A program made the translations under genes and the position numbers. From a virus: a DNA stretch of 41,619 nucleotides. The stretch lies in IMG/VR virus record IMGVR_UViG_3300027754_000190, positions 1 to 41,619 of that record; one strand, written 5' to 3'. The notes under the pieces are model-generated. The model was not told the origin of the DNA. It worked only from the letters and a program-made list of their open reading frames with translations, and ran no database searches. How positions within the stretch are numbered: the stretch's first letter is position 1; the number at the start of each line of letters is the position of its first letter. Of the stretch, positions 15,778-23,420 are shown in pieces.

Positions 15778-16005
15778 ATGAAAGCAAAAATCCTGATTAC
15801 ATCCATAGACAACATGAAGTTGTTCCAGGGTCGACTGCCCACCCGGCGCTGGGGGTTTTGCGAAATCGTGCGCGAGGTCACTATTGAGCCCTGCCCGCAT
15901 GGTGTATATGAAGATGGCAACTATGGCTATGTCAAGATCGACGGGAAAAAAGTCCGTGTGATCAACGGTCGTGGTGGTGAAACATCATTCGAAATCAGCC
16001 GATAA
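15778..16005 (+). CDS. Hypothetical early protein, 75 aa
   Basis: Beta-rich small protein with a basic stretch (RLPTRRWGFCEIVREV) and a C-terminal YGYVKIDGKKVRVINGRGG. No family recognised. The ATG at 15778 is preferred because AAAAAGG lies at a proper distance. An in-frame ATG at 15748 would overlap the promoter and lie upstream of the expected transcription start. Confidence 0.65.
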   Translation: MKAKILITSIDNMKLFQGRLPTRRWGFCEIVREVTIEPCPHGVYEDGNYGYVKIDGKKVRVINGRGGETSFEISR

Positions 16006-16010
16006 AACGG

Positions 16011-16039
16011 TTGACCAGAATCGCCCAAAATGCTATAAT
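16011..16039 (+). promoter_or_regulatory. Sigma70 early promoter
   Basis: TTGACC, 17-bp spacer with GCCC at positions 7-10 and TGC at its end, TATAAT. Second copy of the 37-bp promoter-leader repeat. Confidence 0.88.
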
Positions 16040-16061
16040 ATGGGCATGTTCAGTAAAAAGG
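16025..16061 (+). repeat. 37-bp direct repeat, copy 2 (promoter plus leader)
   Basis: Identical to 15733-15769, 292 bp apart. Sequences diverge right after the AAAAAGG ribosome binding site, where the unrelated coding regions begin. Confidence 0.85.
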
Positions 16062-16069
16062 AATCCAAA

Positions 16070-16444
16070 ATGCAAGAGTTCAAAACCTGGGAAGAGATGA
16101 GCGATCTGGAGCAAGCCCAATGCCAATATTGGGACATGTATAAGGACGCATATGGCGTTCGCCCTCGCGGTATCGATACCTCCACTTGGACCCTTGAGGA
16201 CTTCCACACCGAGTTCGTTGAACTGGGTGCAGTGATCAATCGTGAAGAAGCCAACCGCAAGGAGTCTGAACACACCGCAGCCCACGAGTTCGAGATGCGG
16301 ATCCAAAGCATCCTGGCCTGCGGTGCCAAGGACCGTGAGATGGCCCTGCGTTGGATTCACGAAGCCGAAGGTTCAAATGGGGACGACGAGTTCCTGTGCT
16401 ACCTGGTTGGACTGCCCTATCAATATTTTCGCAAGGTGGCATGA
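16070..16444 (+). CDS. Conserved phage early protein, 124 aa
   Basis: Acidic helical protein with YWDMYKDAYGVRPRGID and a Trp-rich ST-W-T-LEDF segment, a pattern I have met in many unnamed phage proteins. The start at 16070 was chosen because the AAAAAGG of the duplicated leader lies 9 bases upstream. A longer in-frame extension would run through the promoter. The stop overlaps the next start (ATGATGA). Confidence 0.65.
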   Translation: MQEFKTWEEMSDLEQAQCQYWDMYKDAYGVRPRGIDTSTWTLEDFHTEFVELGAVINREEANRKESEHTAAHEFEMRIQSILACGAKDREMALRWIHEAEGSNGDDEFLCYLVGLPYQYFRKVA

Positions 16445-16620
16445 TGACTGATCAGACAATGCGAGTGATCCCCGGCGTGGGCGAAGCAGGCCTGGACACA
16501 GAAGCCAGTCCGGGCAACGGGCAGTTCTATGTTCGTCTCTACGATGGATCCTATGACATGTGTGGCTACGACACCATCGAAGAAGCCTGGGAAGAACTGG
16601 TTGATATCGCTGGCATTTGA
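16441..16620 (+). CDS. Hypothetical small protein, 59 aa
   Basis: Starts inside the stop of the previous gene (ATG at 16441 or 16444). A Gly-rich N-terminus leads to a QFYVRLYDGSYDMCGYDT strand pair and an acidic helix (IEEAWEELVDIAGI). No family recognised. Its 3' end contains the -35 of the next promoter. Confidence 0.6.
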   Translation: MMTDQTMRVIPGVGEAGLDTEASPGNGQFYVRLYDGSYDMCGYDTIEEAWEELVDIAGI

Positions 16621-16629
16621 TCGTATAAT
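16601..16629 (+). promoter_or_regulatory. Sigma70 early promoter
   Basis: TTGATA, 17-bp spacer, TATAAT, inside and just after the end of the 59-aa gene. Lacks the TG of an extended -10. Followed by a leader nearly the same as that at 16904 (ATCGCAACAAGGAGCA). Confidence 0.75.
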
Positions 16630-16655
16630 ACAAACATCGCAACAAGGAGCAGCAC

Positions 16656-16874
16656 ATGGGATATCGAGTTGTAGCAGACAAATACCAGATGGACGAGATG
16701 CGTGAAAAATACGGTCCGCGCCCAGGTCTGGAAGGCCCATTCAACTTCACTGGCCGTGTGCTGTATTACGATCCCCGTGAAGGTCAGTATTATGACCCCA
16801 AGACGGATTTTTATTTGGAACAGGCAGAAATGGACCAGGTCCATCAACGTATAGTTGATATCCTAAAAGCCTGA
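16656..16874 (+). CDS. Hypothetical early protein, 72 aa
   Basis: Tyr-rich protein (MGYRVVADKYQMDEMREKYG, VLYYDP, GQYYDPKTDFYLE) with a C-terminal helix. No family recognised. AAGGAG ribosome binding site in a leader shared with the next unit. Confidence 0.6.
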   Translation: MGYRVVADKYQMDEMREKYGPRPGLEGPFNFTGRVLYYDPREGQYYDPKTDFYLEQAEMDQVHQRIVDILKA

Positions 16875-16903
16875 TTGACCATTAATTCCATAACTGCTAT
16901 AAT
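16875..16903 (+). promoter_or_regulatory. Sigma70 early promoter
   Basis: TTGACC immediately after the previous stop, 17-bp spacer ending in TGC, TATAAT, then ACACACATCGCAACAAGGAG. Confidence 0.87.
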
Positions 16904-16929
16904 ACACACATCGCAACAAGGAGCATGAC

Positions 16930-17163
16930 ATGATCGCAGAACGCCCTCGCACCGCACTTTATGACGCACGCCACGGTGGCCCATATGACCGCGGCAGTGC
17001 CGATTCTTACTACAGCCGTGGATATCAGCCTCACTATTTTGAAGGTGCTACCTCTATCACTCCTCGCGTGGAGATGGCAGATATGACTGCTGCTGAAATC
17101 ACAGCCTACACCGCAGGCTTCAATGACAACGAATCGTTTGGTGACAAGAAGGATTGGGGTTGA
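16930..17163 (+). CDS. Hypothetical early protein, 77 aa
   Basis: Gly/Tyr/Arg-rich, probably flexible N-terminal half (RHGGPYDRGSADSYYSRGYQ) and a C-terminal AEITAYTAGFNDNESFGDKK helix-turn. No family recognised. It lies under a consensus promoter with AAGGAG, so probably abundant early in infection. Confidence 0.6.
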   Translation: MIAERPRTALYDARHGGPYDRGSADSYYSRGYQPHYFEGATSITPRVEMADMTAAEITAYTAGFNDNESFGDKKDWG

Positions 17164-17164
17164 T

Positions 17165-17341
17165 ATGAGCATGCTAACAGAAAAAATGAACGAAGACATC
17201 CAGCGTATCATCGATCGACTGGAGCAGACCAAACAGGAACGGAACCGCTGGGAGAAGATCCGCTTGGTGAAACAGGTCACCCATTCAGTAGAAGACTACG
17301 AGTCCTACTGGCAGGAAAAACTGGCTGACTTGGCGGGGTGA
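17165..17341 (+). CDS. Hypothetical coiled-coil protein, 58 aa
   Basis: One long charged helix (EKMNEDIQRIIDRLEQTKQE and on). The start at 17165 directly after the previous stop is preferred over a longer in-frame reading that overlaps it. No family recognised. Confidence 0.55.
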   Translation: MSMLTEKMNEDIQRIIDRLEQTKQERNRWEKIRLVKQVTHSVEDYESYWQEKLADLAG

Positions 17342-17344
17342 TAT

Positions 17345-17758
17345 ATGGGACTGGACATGTACGCCTATGTGGCCGCCAAGGCTGGCGAGATGAATGCACA
17401 CTATGAAAGCTACAGCCACGATCTTGCTGAAACTTCGTCCCTATTACCCAGGCCGCCCAAGCCACGTGAAATCGCTTACTGGCGCAAGCATCCCAACCTG
17501 CATGGCTGGATGGAACGTCTCGCTGAACAGAAAAATCTAGACTATGACAGCTTCAACGGTGTTGAACTGGAACTGACCTGGGAGGACATTGAGCAGTTGG
17601 AACGGGATATCCGCAACAAGAAGTTGCCTGGCACGGCAGGATTCTTTTTTGGCAACAACGCCGACGATCATTATCGTGAAGATGATTTGAAGTTTGTGCG
17701 TGAAGCCAAGGCAGAACTATTCTGCGGACTCAAAGTTTTCTACAACAGCTCATGGTAA
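17345..17758 (+). CDS. Conserved phage protein of the MGLDMYAYV type, 137 aa
   Basis: Begins MGLDMYAYV and contains AYWRKHPNLHGWME, a proline-rich linker before it (LLPRPPKPRE), GTAGFFFGNN and a final VFYNSSW. I have seen this pattern in many phage and some bacterial hypothetical proteins, without an assigned function. The 3' end overlaps the next gene by 7 bases. Confidence 0.7.
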   Translation: MGLDMYAYVAAKAGEMNAHYESYSHDLAETSSLLPRPPKPREIAYWRKHPNLHGWMERLAEQKNLDYDSFNGVELELTWEDIEQLERDIRNKKLPGTAGFFFGNNADDHYREDDLKFVREAKAELFCGLKVFYNSSW

Positions 17759-18213
17759 AAAAAGTCTATTACGAAAAGGTCGGCAGGAAATATGTTCCTG
17801 TGGCCGAATACGACAGCGATTACCTGGATGCTTTCCCTAAAGGCAGCACTTTAGTGATATGCCATCCAGGTGGGCAGAGTCGTAGATTCGACATCAATCC
17901 TGATTACGCAGCCTTGATTGCTGCTGGCCGTGTGGCCGAGGATGCTATGATTCAAGCCATGCACAAAGCCAGTGAAATGAAACCAGTAAAAACTCCCATC
18001 ACCCCGGCTCAACAACGAGCATGGAAAGGCCTGGCCCGAGCGTTTGGCACTGAACTATGCACATTGAATGGAGCCAGTTCCTGGGAGATCGCTCAGGCAG
18101 GCTTGGGGGCATTGGAACAAGAAGCAGATAAGTTGATGACCAATACAGCAGTGAAAGAAGCCTACGACCAGTTCCTGTTTGTGTGTGCATTGACCCGACA
18201 ACAACGGAAGTAA
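17752..18213 (+). CDS. Conserved phage protein, 153 aa
   Basis: N-terminal KVYYEKVGRKYVPVAEYDSD followed by FPKGSTLVICHPGGQSRRF and DPDYAAL-like segments, then a helical C-terminal half (PAQQRAWKGLARAFG). Recognisable as a recurring hypothetical protein in T4-like phages; function unknown. Starts inside the previous gene and ends three bases before the DNA ligase start. Confidence 0.65.
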   Translation: MVKKVYYEKVGRKYVPVAEYDSDYLDAFPKGSTLVICHPGGQSRRFDINPDYAALIAAGRVAEDAMIQAMHKASEMKPVKTPITPAQQRAWKGLARAFGTELCTLNGASSWEIAQAGLGALEQEADKLMTNTAVKEAYDQFLFVCALTRQQRK

Positions 18214-18216
18214 ATA

Positions 18217-19599
18217 ATGACAAATGAATTCACATACGACATTGATGATCCACGCTATGAGGGCACCATGTCGTCTGGCTGGATAACAGAACTGGCTGAA
18301 TCCGACAGCCGCCTCCACAAGGAAAAGGTCATAGAAAAAGCCTTGATGGCCGCAAAGTTGGGCAGTGCCGATGCACAGGCTTTTTTGTTCAACTGCTATC
18401 AAGCCTACAATCCTTTCTATACCTTCCATGTGAAGCAACTGCCCGAGACCGCAGGACTCACAGGTCGTGCCAATCCGTGGCCCAGGTTCTGGGGCTTGCT
18501 GGAAGCACTACGCACACGGTCCAGCACCGGGCACACAGCCAGGGACATGATACAGAGAATCAGCGAAGAGTTTGACAGCGATGAGTGGAACTTGGTATGT
18601 GTGCCTGTGATCCGCAAAGACCTCCGCTGCGGCATCACAGACAAGACACTGAATAAGGTGTTGGGCAAGACCCAATATCGCATTCCGGTGTTCTCTTGCC
18701 AGTTGGCACAGGACTCAACTGATCGCCCGGCCAAGATGAAAGGCATCAAACGCCTGGAAGTCAAACTGGATGGTGTGCGTGTGTTGGCAGTGGTCACTCC
18801 TCACCGGGTGACTTTGTACAGCCGCAACGGCAAAGAGTTTGGGAACTTTCCGCAGATTGCAGAGGCCTTGATGAAGGTGGCTAACGGAACAGTCAAAGGT
18901 GGTATGGGACCGGGTGGTGTGGTATTGGATGGTGAGATCGTGGGAGAGAGTTTCCAGAAACTCATGCGTCAAGCACATCGCAAAAATGATGCTCAAACTG
19001 AAGGCATGGTATATCATGTGTTTGACATGATCCCATTGAATGACTTCAAAGAAGGGCACTGCAATACACGACAGAGCCGACGCTTGGAGTGGGTGGAGAA
19101 TCTGCGAGCCAGATTCGACAAGACTGATTGCTTGCGTGTGATGTCAGGGCATGATGTGGATCTAGACACAGCCGAAGGGCATGATCAGATGAATCGCTAT
19201 GCCCAAGACTCAGTGAAAGACGGATTCGAAGGCATCATGATCAAGAATCTGGAGGCGCCTTACGAGTGCAAGCGGTCGGACTTCTGGATGAAATGGAAGC
19301 CCACCATAACAGTTGATCTCAATATCGTGGGATTTGAACAAGGAACTGGTCGCAATAGTGACCGCTTGGGTGCTATAATTTGTGAAGGAACAGATGATGA
19401 CAGACACATTAGAGTCAATGTTGGTAGCGGTTTTAGCGACGATGACCGCCAGCGGCTTTGGGATTCACGTGATACTTTGCTGGATAACGTGGTTGAAGTC
19501 GAAGCTGACGCTGTCACGCAAAACCAAGACGGAACCTACAGTTTGAGGTTTCCTCGATTTGTGAGATTCCGTGGATTTGAAGCAGGAGATAAACTATGA
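18217..19599 (+). CDS. ATP-dependent DNA ligase (T4 gp30-like)
   Basis: 460 aa. Seals nicks using ATP through a ligase-adenylate intermediate. The nucleophile is Lys183 in EVKLDGVRV (motif I). Other nucleotidyltransferase motifs follow: LYSRNGKEFG (III-like), VVLDGEIVG, GFEGIMIKN (IV) and WMKWKP (V). Residues about 1-170 are the helical DNA-binding region and the C-terminal part is an OB-fold. Size is near T4 ligase. It works with the replication genes and possibly with the MBD4-like glycosylase downstream. The stop overlaps the next start (ATGA). Confidence 0.95.
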   Translation: MTNEFTYDIDDPRYEGTMSSGWITELAESDSRLHKEKVIEKALMAAKLGSADAQAFLFNCYQAYNPFYTFHVKQLPETAGLTGRANPWPRFWGLLEALRTRSSTGHTARDMIQRISEEFDSDEWNLVCVPVIRKDLRCGITDKTLNKVLGKTQYRIPVFSCQLAQDSTDRPAKMKGIKRLEVKLDGVRVLAVVTPHRVTLYSRNGKEFGNFPQIAEALMKVANGTVKGGMGPGGVVLDGEIVGESFQKLMRQAHRKNDAQTEGMVYHVFDMIPLNDFKEGHCNTRQSRRLEWVENLRARFDKTDCLRVMSGHDVDLDTAEGHDQMNRYAQDSVKDGFEGIMIKNLEAPYECKRSDFWMKWKPTITVDLNIVGFEQGTGRNSDRLGAIICEGTDDDRHIRVNVGSGFSDDDRQRLWDSRDTLLDNVVEVEADAVTQNQDGTYSLRFPRFVRFRGFEAGDKL

Positions 19600-19826
19600 G
19601 CAAAAGAATTGGGCCCATTACATTAGACGGTGAAGCCGCTGATCGAATCACTGTGCTTGCTCTTAAAGAACAGAGAAACTATCTCAAGAAACAACTCTCG
19701 GAGTGGAAGAAAAACCCCAAGACTGACGCCAATCCTGACGGATACTGGTTGCATCCTGAAGACGTAAGTGGGAACGAAATCATGATTCACCACCTGGATG
19801 CGGTGATCAAATATTTTGGTGGCTAG
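19596..19826 (+). CDS. Conserved small phage protein, 76 aa
   Basis: Helical protein (ADRITVLALKEQRNYLKKQL) followed by a basic/proline segment and NEIMIHHLDAVIKYFGG. Coupled to DNA ligase by a 4-base overlap. No function recognised. Confidence 0.6.
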   Translation: MSKRIGPITLDGEAADRITVLALKEQRNYLKKQLSEWKKNPKTDANPDGYWLHPEDVSGNEIMIHHLDAVIKYFGG

Positions 19827-19849
19827 AATTTTTAAACAGGAGAAAAACT

Positions 19850-20377
19850 ATGATCACATTACAGCAATTTCTAGAAACAATTGAATACAAAATAACCGAA
19901 GGTGACAGCTATGGCTGGACATGTTTTGGTCCCAACAGCCACCAGCTGGGTTCTTGGAACGGCATCCATGGCGCCGGTGGCTGGAGTGCCAACATAGTGT
20001 TCAGCACCAAGAGCCAAAAGGTCTATTGTGTAGAAGTATGCGACTACACCAATGATCGTGCATACCGACTGATCAACCCCAAGTATCGAGACAAGTATGA
20101 TCAGGAAGCCAAACAGCGTGGTTCCCAGGCCGACCAAGCCTGGGACGATGTGGATTACACTGACCTTGAAACCGATGCTGATTTCACGGAAAAAGCACAG
20201 GCCATTGTGGCTGTGCAAGACTACGACACACGTATCTCGGTACCAGTGGATTTCACTGACGAAGAGATCTTGAAGTATGCCATGCTGGCACATGAAAAAG
20301 ACATCACCCTGAATCAATTTATCGAACAAGCTCTGCGAGACTTCATGGAGCATCACAAACTACCAAACGATGATTGA
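19850..20377 (+). CDS. Conserved phage protein with RHH-like C-terminus, 175 aa
   Basis: Residues 1-125 are a beta-rich region with Trp/Gly repeats (GWTCFGPNSHQLGSWNG) and VYCVEVCDYTNDRAYRL. The C-terminal 35 residues (DEEILKYAMLAHEKDITLNQ) look like a ribbon-helix-helix or antitoxin-like helix pair, but lack a clear preceding strand. Good AGGAGAA ribosome binding site. Function unknown. Confidence 0.6.
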   Translation: MITLQQFLETIEYKITEGDSYGWTCFGPNSHQLGSWNGIHGAGGWSANIVFSTKSQKVYCVEVCDYTNDRAYRLINPKYRDKYDQEAKQRGSQADQAWDDVDYTDLETDADFTEKAQAIVAVQDYDTRISVPVDFTDEEILKYAMLAHEKDITLNQFIEQALRDFMEHHKLPNDD

Positions 20378-20795
20378 ACCTCTGCGCGATGATCTCATGG
20401 TGCAGCAGCAACTGGACTGGGAAGATAATACTTATGTACACAAGTGGAGGCACATGGTAGCAGTGATCATGCTGAATCAAACAGGCCGCAAGCCTGTGAA
20501 GACAGTGTATCCACTATTCATGCATCACTGGCCCACACCTTGTAAATTGTTGCAAAGCACGCCTGATCGGGTAAAGGATGTGATCCAGAGTCTGGGCATG
20601 AGAAATGTGAGAGAGAACCGGATTCGCCGAATGACCCAAGACTACTTGACTTGGAACGGTGAAGATGCTACAATGCTTTATGGTATTGGCAAGTACGGAT
20701 CAGATAGTTATGAGATCTTTTTCAATCATAACTACACCGTGGAACCCACGGACAAAGAACTCAAACGCTATTTACAGGAAGAAGTATTTGTATGA
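20370..20795 (+). CDS. MBD4-like HhH-GPD DNA glycosylase, 141 aa
   Basis: Compact HhH-GPD superfamily protein: WRHMVAVIMLNQTGRKPVKT is the first helical region, LYGIGKYGSDSYEIF (GIGKYG at 105-110) the helix-hairpin-helix DNA-binding motif, and VEPTDKELKRY carries the likely catalytic Asp128. The last two segments closely match the catalytic domain of vertebrate MBD4 (GIGKYG.DSY.IF and HPEDHKLN). MBD4 removes T or U from G mismatches. Expected role: base-excision of deaminated or modified bases. It lacks an iron-sulfur loop. Overlaps both neighbours by 4-8 bases. Confidence 0.85.
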   Translation: MIEPLRDDLMVQQQLDWEDNTYVHKWRHMVAVIMLNQTGRKPVKTVYPLFMHHWPTPCKLLQSTPDRVKDVIQSLGMRNVRENRIRRMTQDYLTWNGEDATMLYGIGKYGSDSYEIFFNHNYTVEPTDKELKRYLQEEVFV

Positions 20796-21208
20796 AAATT
20801 GGACTCAGCTACAGCCGTTGTGTGCGCGACATCGTGGATGGCGTGGTGGATATCAACGATGTGCTGATCGTGATCGCACGTACTAATTTTGATCCCAATG
20901 ACGACGAGCAATGGGCCGGAATATGGGCCGGCTATCGTATCGGCTTTATGAGTCATCCTGAGTGGGCGGACTATCCCGACGAAGATGAAGATCGATTCCG
21001 TGCAGTATCAATTCAATTGTGGAGTGATGGCAAGTTTCATCAACCGCGCAAGTTCGGCGCACATCAAACACGCCGTCCGGAAATTTGGTTGGAGGCTGTG
21101 CTGCCCAGCAGCGAATTACAAAAGAATGCCGCAGCAAAAGACGCTTGGGATAGTTTCCAAGTGATCGCAGGCCTGACCAACGTGAAACTAGATAAGGAAT
21201 ATCAATAA
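20792..21208 (+). CDS. Conserved T4-like phage protein, 138 aa
   Basis: Starts MKIGLSYSRCVRDIVDGVVD and contains WAGIWAGY and PEWADYPDEDEDRF. A recognisable recurring phage hypothetical protein with no assigned function. Coupled by ATGA to the glycosylase and by TAATG to the next gene, so the three may be made in fixed proportion. Confidence 0.65.
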   Translation: MKIGLSYSRCVRDIVDGVVDINDVLIVIARTNFDPNDDEQWAGIWAGYRIGFMSHPEWADYPDEDEDRFRAVSIQLWSDGKFHQPRKFGAHQTRRPEIWLEAVLPSSELQKNAAAKDAWDSFQVIAGLTNVKLDKEYQ

Positions 21209-22059
21209 TGGCACAACATGGAAACTACTGGAGTTGTACTCCTTTCGCAGACTGGATTCGCGGTACTACCAAATTAAAAATGGGTACCAGCGAGGAATGG
21301 CACGAATGGGAAACCCGTGCCAAACGCGACTATCCTGTGCGTTGGTGGATAGCCGAAGAAGGTCTGGGCCATGTGCAAGATTTTGTAACTTATCCTGTGA
21401 GAAAGATCTACGATGTCAAGTATTACATTAATAATCGCTGGGTTACTCGCACTCATGCTCTTACCGCCCATCCTCGTGATATTGAGCCTGGCACTTGGAG
21501 TGATGTTGGCAATAGGTTCCTTCCATGCTTATTCAATGAGCTTGTGGATTTTGTTGAAATCGAATCGGCCTGGAGTCACATTGCGTGGGGAAGTGCTGAA
21601 GATCGCGCCAAGTATGATCCTCCTTTCTGGGCTAGTGGTTGGTGGCGTTGGCGCACTTGGCGTAGCCCTCAAGCAGGTCTCGATCATCTTGACTGGGCAA
21701 TGACACTCACACTTGGCAACGATATGGGTGTGGAAGAAGGTGACGAAAACTACGGTCGTCCAACTGGTCAAGCTGAACGTGCAAAGGAAATCAAAGAACT
21801 TTACACATGGTGGACTGTGACTTATCGCAATCGACCTGATCCATATGAAGCCAGCGGCTGGAGTGACTACTGCGATCGCTTGCGTGAAGAGCGTGGTGAT
21901 CATGGCTTTGGGGTTGGAATGAAATCTAAGAATCCCGAGACTGAAGACATGGGCAAACAAGCTCTTGAACTTTCCAGCAAGATCGAAGCGGCATACGACG
22001 CAGAAGATGAAGAAATGATGATCCGCTTGATCCGGGCACGTGATAGCCTTTGGACCTGA
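21208..22059 (+). CDS. Conserved phage protein, Trp-rich, 283 aa
   Basis: Very Trp-rich soluble protein. Visible segments are NYWSCTPFADWIRGTTKL, TSEEWHEWETRAK, VKYYINNRWVTRTHAL and a FLPCLFNELVDFVEIE helix, followed by a Trp/Arg-rich loop and a helical, acidic C-terminus. I have met this pattern in large phages without a function. No membrane segment. A long ORF on the opposite strand (21529-22341) is a shadow. Confidence 0.65.
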   Translation: MAQHGNYWSCTPFADWIRGTTKLKMGTSEEWHEWETRAKRDYPVRWWIAEEGLGHVQDFVTYPVRKIYDVKYYINNRWVTRTHALTAHPRDIEPGTWSDVGNRFLPCLFNELVDFVEIESAWSHIAWGSAEDRAKYDPPFWASGWWRWRTWRSPQAGLDHLDWAMTLTLGNDMGVEEGDENYGRPTGQAERAKEIKELYTWWTVTYRNRPDPYEASGWSDYCDRLREERGDHGFGVGMKSKNPETEDMGKQALELSSKIEAAYDAEDEEMMIRLIRARDSLWT

Positions 22060-22062
22060 CAC

Positions 22063-22290
22063 ATGATATACTTCAGTGCAGTATTGTTCATCACAGCTCT
22101 GGCAGGATGGGGCTGGATGGTGTTTGGCAATCACTTTACCTGGGTGGAACGCCGCAAGGAACTTTGTAAGATTGGTGATCATTGGATGACAACTAAACCA
22201 TTGATTTGGCATAATAAACGAGGTGAATACTTTAGTGGAACACATTGTAGAGCCTGCGACTTTCAGAAAGTTATAAAGGTTGAAAAATGA
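22063..22290 (+). CDS. Small membrane protein with Cys-pair, 75 aa
   Basis: The N-terminal 22 residues form a membrane helix (FSAVLFITALAGWGWMVFG). The rest is a small cytoplasmic or periplasmic domain with Cys in ELCKIGDHW and THCRACDF (C-x2-C), possibly metal-binding. No family recognised. Overlaps the next gene by 4 bases. Confidence 0.55.
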   Translation: MIYFSAVLFITALAGWGWMVFGNHFTWVERRKELCKIGDHWMTTKPLIWHNKRGEYFSGTHCRACDFQKVIKVEK

Positions 22291-22454
22291 ACGAACAAAT
22301 TCAAGAATACACTGACAAATTAGAACAAGCCGTGCCCGCATGGGTGGTCAGCACCTTTGGCACTTGGCCTGCGGAAACTCGACTGTACATGTATCTGCAT
22401 CACTTGCAGTTGGCCCGCATGGATGAATTTGTTGAGTTATTGAAGGCACGATAA
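22287..22454 (+). CDS. Hypothetical small protein, 55 aa
   Basis: Found from an ATGA overlap with the upstream stop. Helical, beginning MNEQIQEYTDKLEQAVPAWV and ending EFVELLKAR. The N-terminus resembles the MNERI starts of the HFGVE family, but the family C-terminal signature is absent, so it may be only a distant or truncated relative. Confidence 0.5.
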   Translation: MNEQIQEYTDKLEQAVPAWVVSTFGTWPAETRLYMYLHHLQLARMDEFVELLKAR

Positions 22455-22457
22455 AAA

Positions 22458-22670
22458 ATGAAACAAAAACTGATAGATCAACTGCTACACAAGGCCGGTG
22501 CTCGCTTTGGTGCCGAGGGCACCGACTATTCCGATTTCTCATCCGTGAAGTTTGCTGAATTGATCGTGGCAGAATGTTCCAGCCGGGTGGATCATATCCT
22601 GCGTGAGCGGCAGGCGGGCGGCGGAACCATGGGTGACGACATCAGAGAACATTTTGGAGTCAAGCAATGA
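22458..22670 (+). CDS. HFGVE-family small protein, 70 aa
   Basis: Member of a family repeated in this window. It has an N-terminal helix, a central VKFAELIVAECSSRVDHIL (family core F-A-x-L-I-V-x-E-C) and the C-terminal signature REHFGVKQ. No catalytic motif. Function unknown; the pattern suggests a small helical binding or adaptor protein. Confidence 0.65.
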   Translation: MKQKLIDQLLHKAGARFGAEGTDYSDFSSVKFAELIVAECSSRVDHILRERQAGGGTMGDDIREHFGVKQ

Positions 22671-22762
22671 ACTTTTTTTGGGGATTCTTACTTGGATACA
22701 TAGTAGCGGTATTTTATATGGCACATCGTGCTAATGTAACTGCCAGAGTGGATAGAGAATGA
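22667..22762 (+). CDS. Tiny membrane protein, 31 aa
   Basis: Overlaps both neighbours by four bases (ATGA at each end), which supports translation. Residues 2-19 are a membrane helix (NFFWGFLLGYIVAVFYMA) followed by a short charged tail. Too short for family assignment; possibly an inner-membrane micropeptide. Confidence 0.5.
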   Translation: MNFFWGFLLGYIVAVFYMAHRANVTARVDRE

Positions 22763-23028
22763 ACAAACAAATTCGACTACTTGCCGAAAAAGCTGGCATA
22801 CACGATGATGTGTGTAGTATGTGTCCAATTCACGAACTGGAAAAGTTCGCCCTGTTGATCATGAACGAATGCATCGATCAGGTGGCAGGAACCAAGATCG
22901 TGGGCCAGATTTTAGGAGATGAGTTTGATGAATTGAGTGAGTCGGCCCGCAACAAATACACTCAGTGGAACAATGCCTTGGTGATCGCCACCATGAATGT
23001 CAAAGAACACTTTGGAGTAGAAGAATGA
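22759..23028 (+). CDS. HFGVE-family small protein, 89 aa
   Basis: Begins MNKQIRLLAEKAG, has the core LEKFALLIMNECIDQ and ends NVKEHFGVEE. Extra Cys residues (DVCSMCPIHE, C-x2-C) precede the core, absent from the other copies. Tightly coupled to the SGNH hydrolase gene downstream. Confidence 0.65.
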   Translation: MNKQIRLLAEKAGIHDDVCSMCPIHELEKFALLIMNECIDQVAGTKIVGQILGDEFDELSESARNKYTQWNNALVIATMNVKEHFGVEE

Positions 23029-23420
23029 TTGATTGCATGATTGTGGGCGACAGCATCGCAGTTGGCACACATCAGTACAGACCCGAATGCGTGGCCTACG
23101 CCAAAGGTGGTATCAACAGCTCTCAATGGAACAAGCAAAATTCAAATAAAAATCTCACGGCAAAAACCGTGATCATCAGCTTGGGTTCCAACGACCATAC
23201 CGGTGTTCGCACACTATGGGAACTGCAACAACTCAGAGCCAGAACAGATGCTGAACGAGTGTTTTGGATCTTGCCGGCGATCAAGCCTGATGTACAAGAG
23301 ATGGTCAGGATCGTGGCACGAGACCATGGCGATACAATACTGCCAATCCCAAACTTACAAGCAGACAAAGTGCATCCCAGCGGTGCTGGCTACAAAAAAC
23401 TGGCGGAACAAACACGATGA
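23025..23420 (+). CDS. SGNH/GDSL-type hydrolase, 131 aa
   Basis: Minimal SGNH fold. Block I is VGDSIAVG with nucleophile Ser10; block III is SLGSND (Asn56); block V is DKVHPSGAGY with Asp114 and His117. The family includes esterases and acetylhydrolases acting on sugars, lipids and peptidoglycan. The small size and lack of a signal peptide point to a cytoplasmic substrate. The start at 23025 (ATGA overlap) is preferred to an in-frame upstream ATG. A larger SGNH-like protein lies at 35475. Confidence 0.8.
   Translation: MIDCMIVGDSIAVGTHQYRPECVAYAKGGINSSQWNKQNSNKNLTAKTVIISLGSNDHTGVRTLWELQQLRARTDAERVFWILPAIKPDVQEMVRIVARDHGDTILPIPNLQADKVHPSGAGYKKLAEQTR

Noticed and set aside
19374-19379. TATAAT preceded by TGC inside the DNA ligase gene
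   Set aside because: No -35 at 16-18 bp (CGCAAT at 17 bp) and no gene starts soon after; probably a coding coincidence, though weak extended -10 activity cannot be excluded.
18217-19599. RNA ligase or mRNA-capping enzyme instead of DNA ligase
   Set aside because: The long helical N-terminal domain before the KLDG lysine and the C-terminal OB-type region fit ATP-dependent DNA ligases such as T4 gp30.
21529-22341. 270-aa reading frame on the minus strand
   Set aside because: Lies opposite a well-supported plus-strand gene and crosses its stop into two others; no ribosome binding site and a Cys/Phe/His-rich composition typical of antisense shadows.
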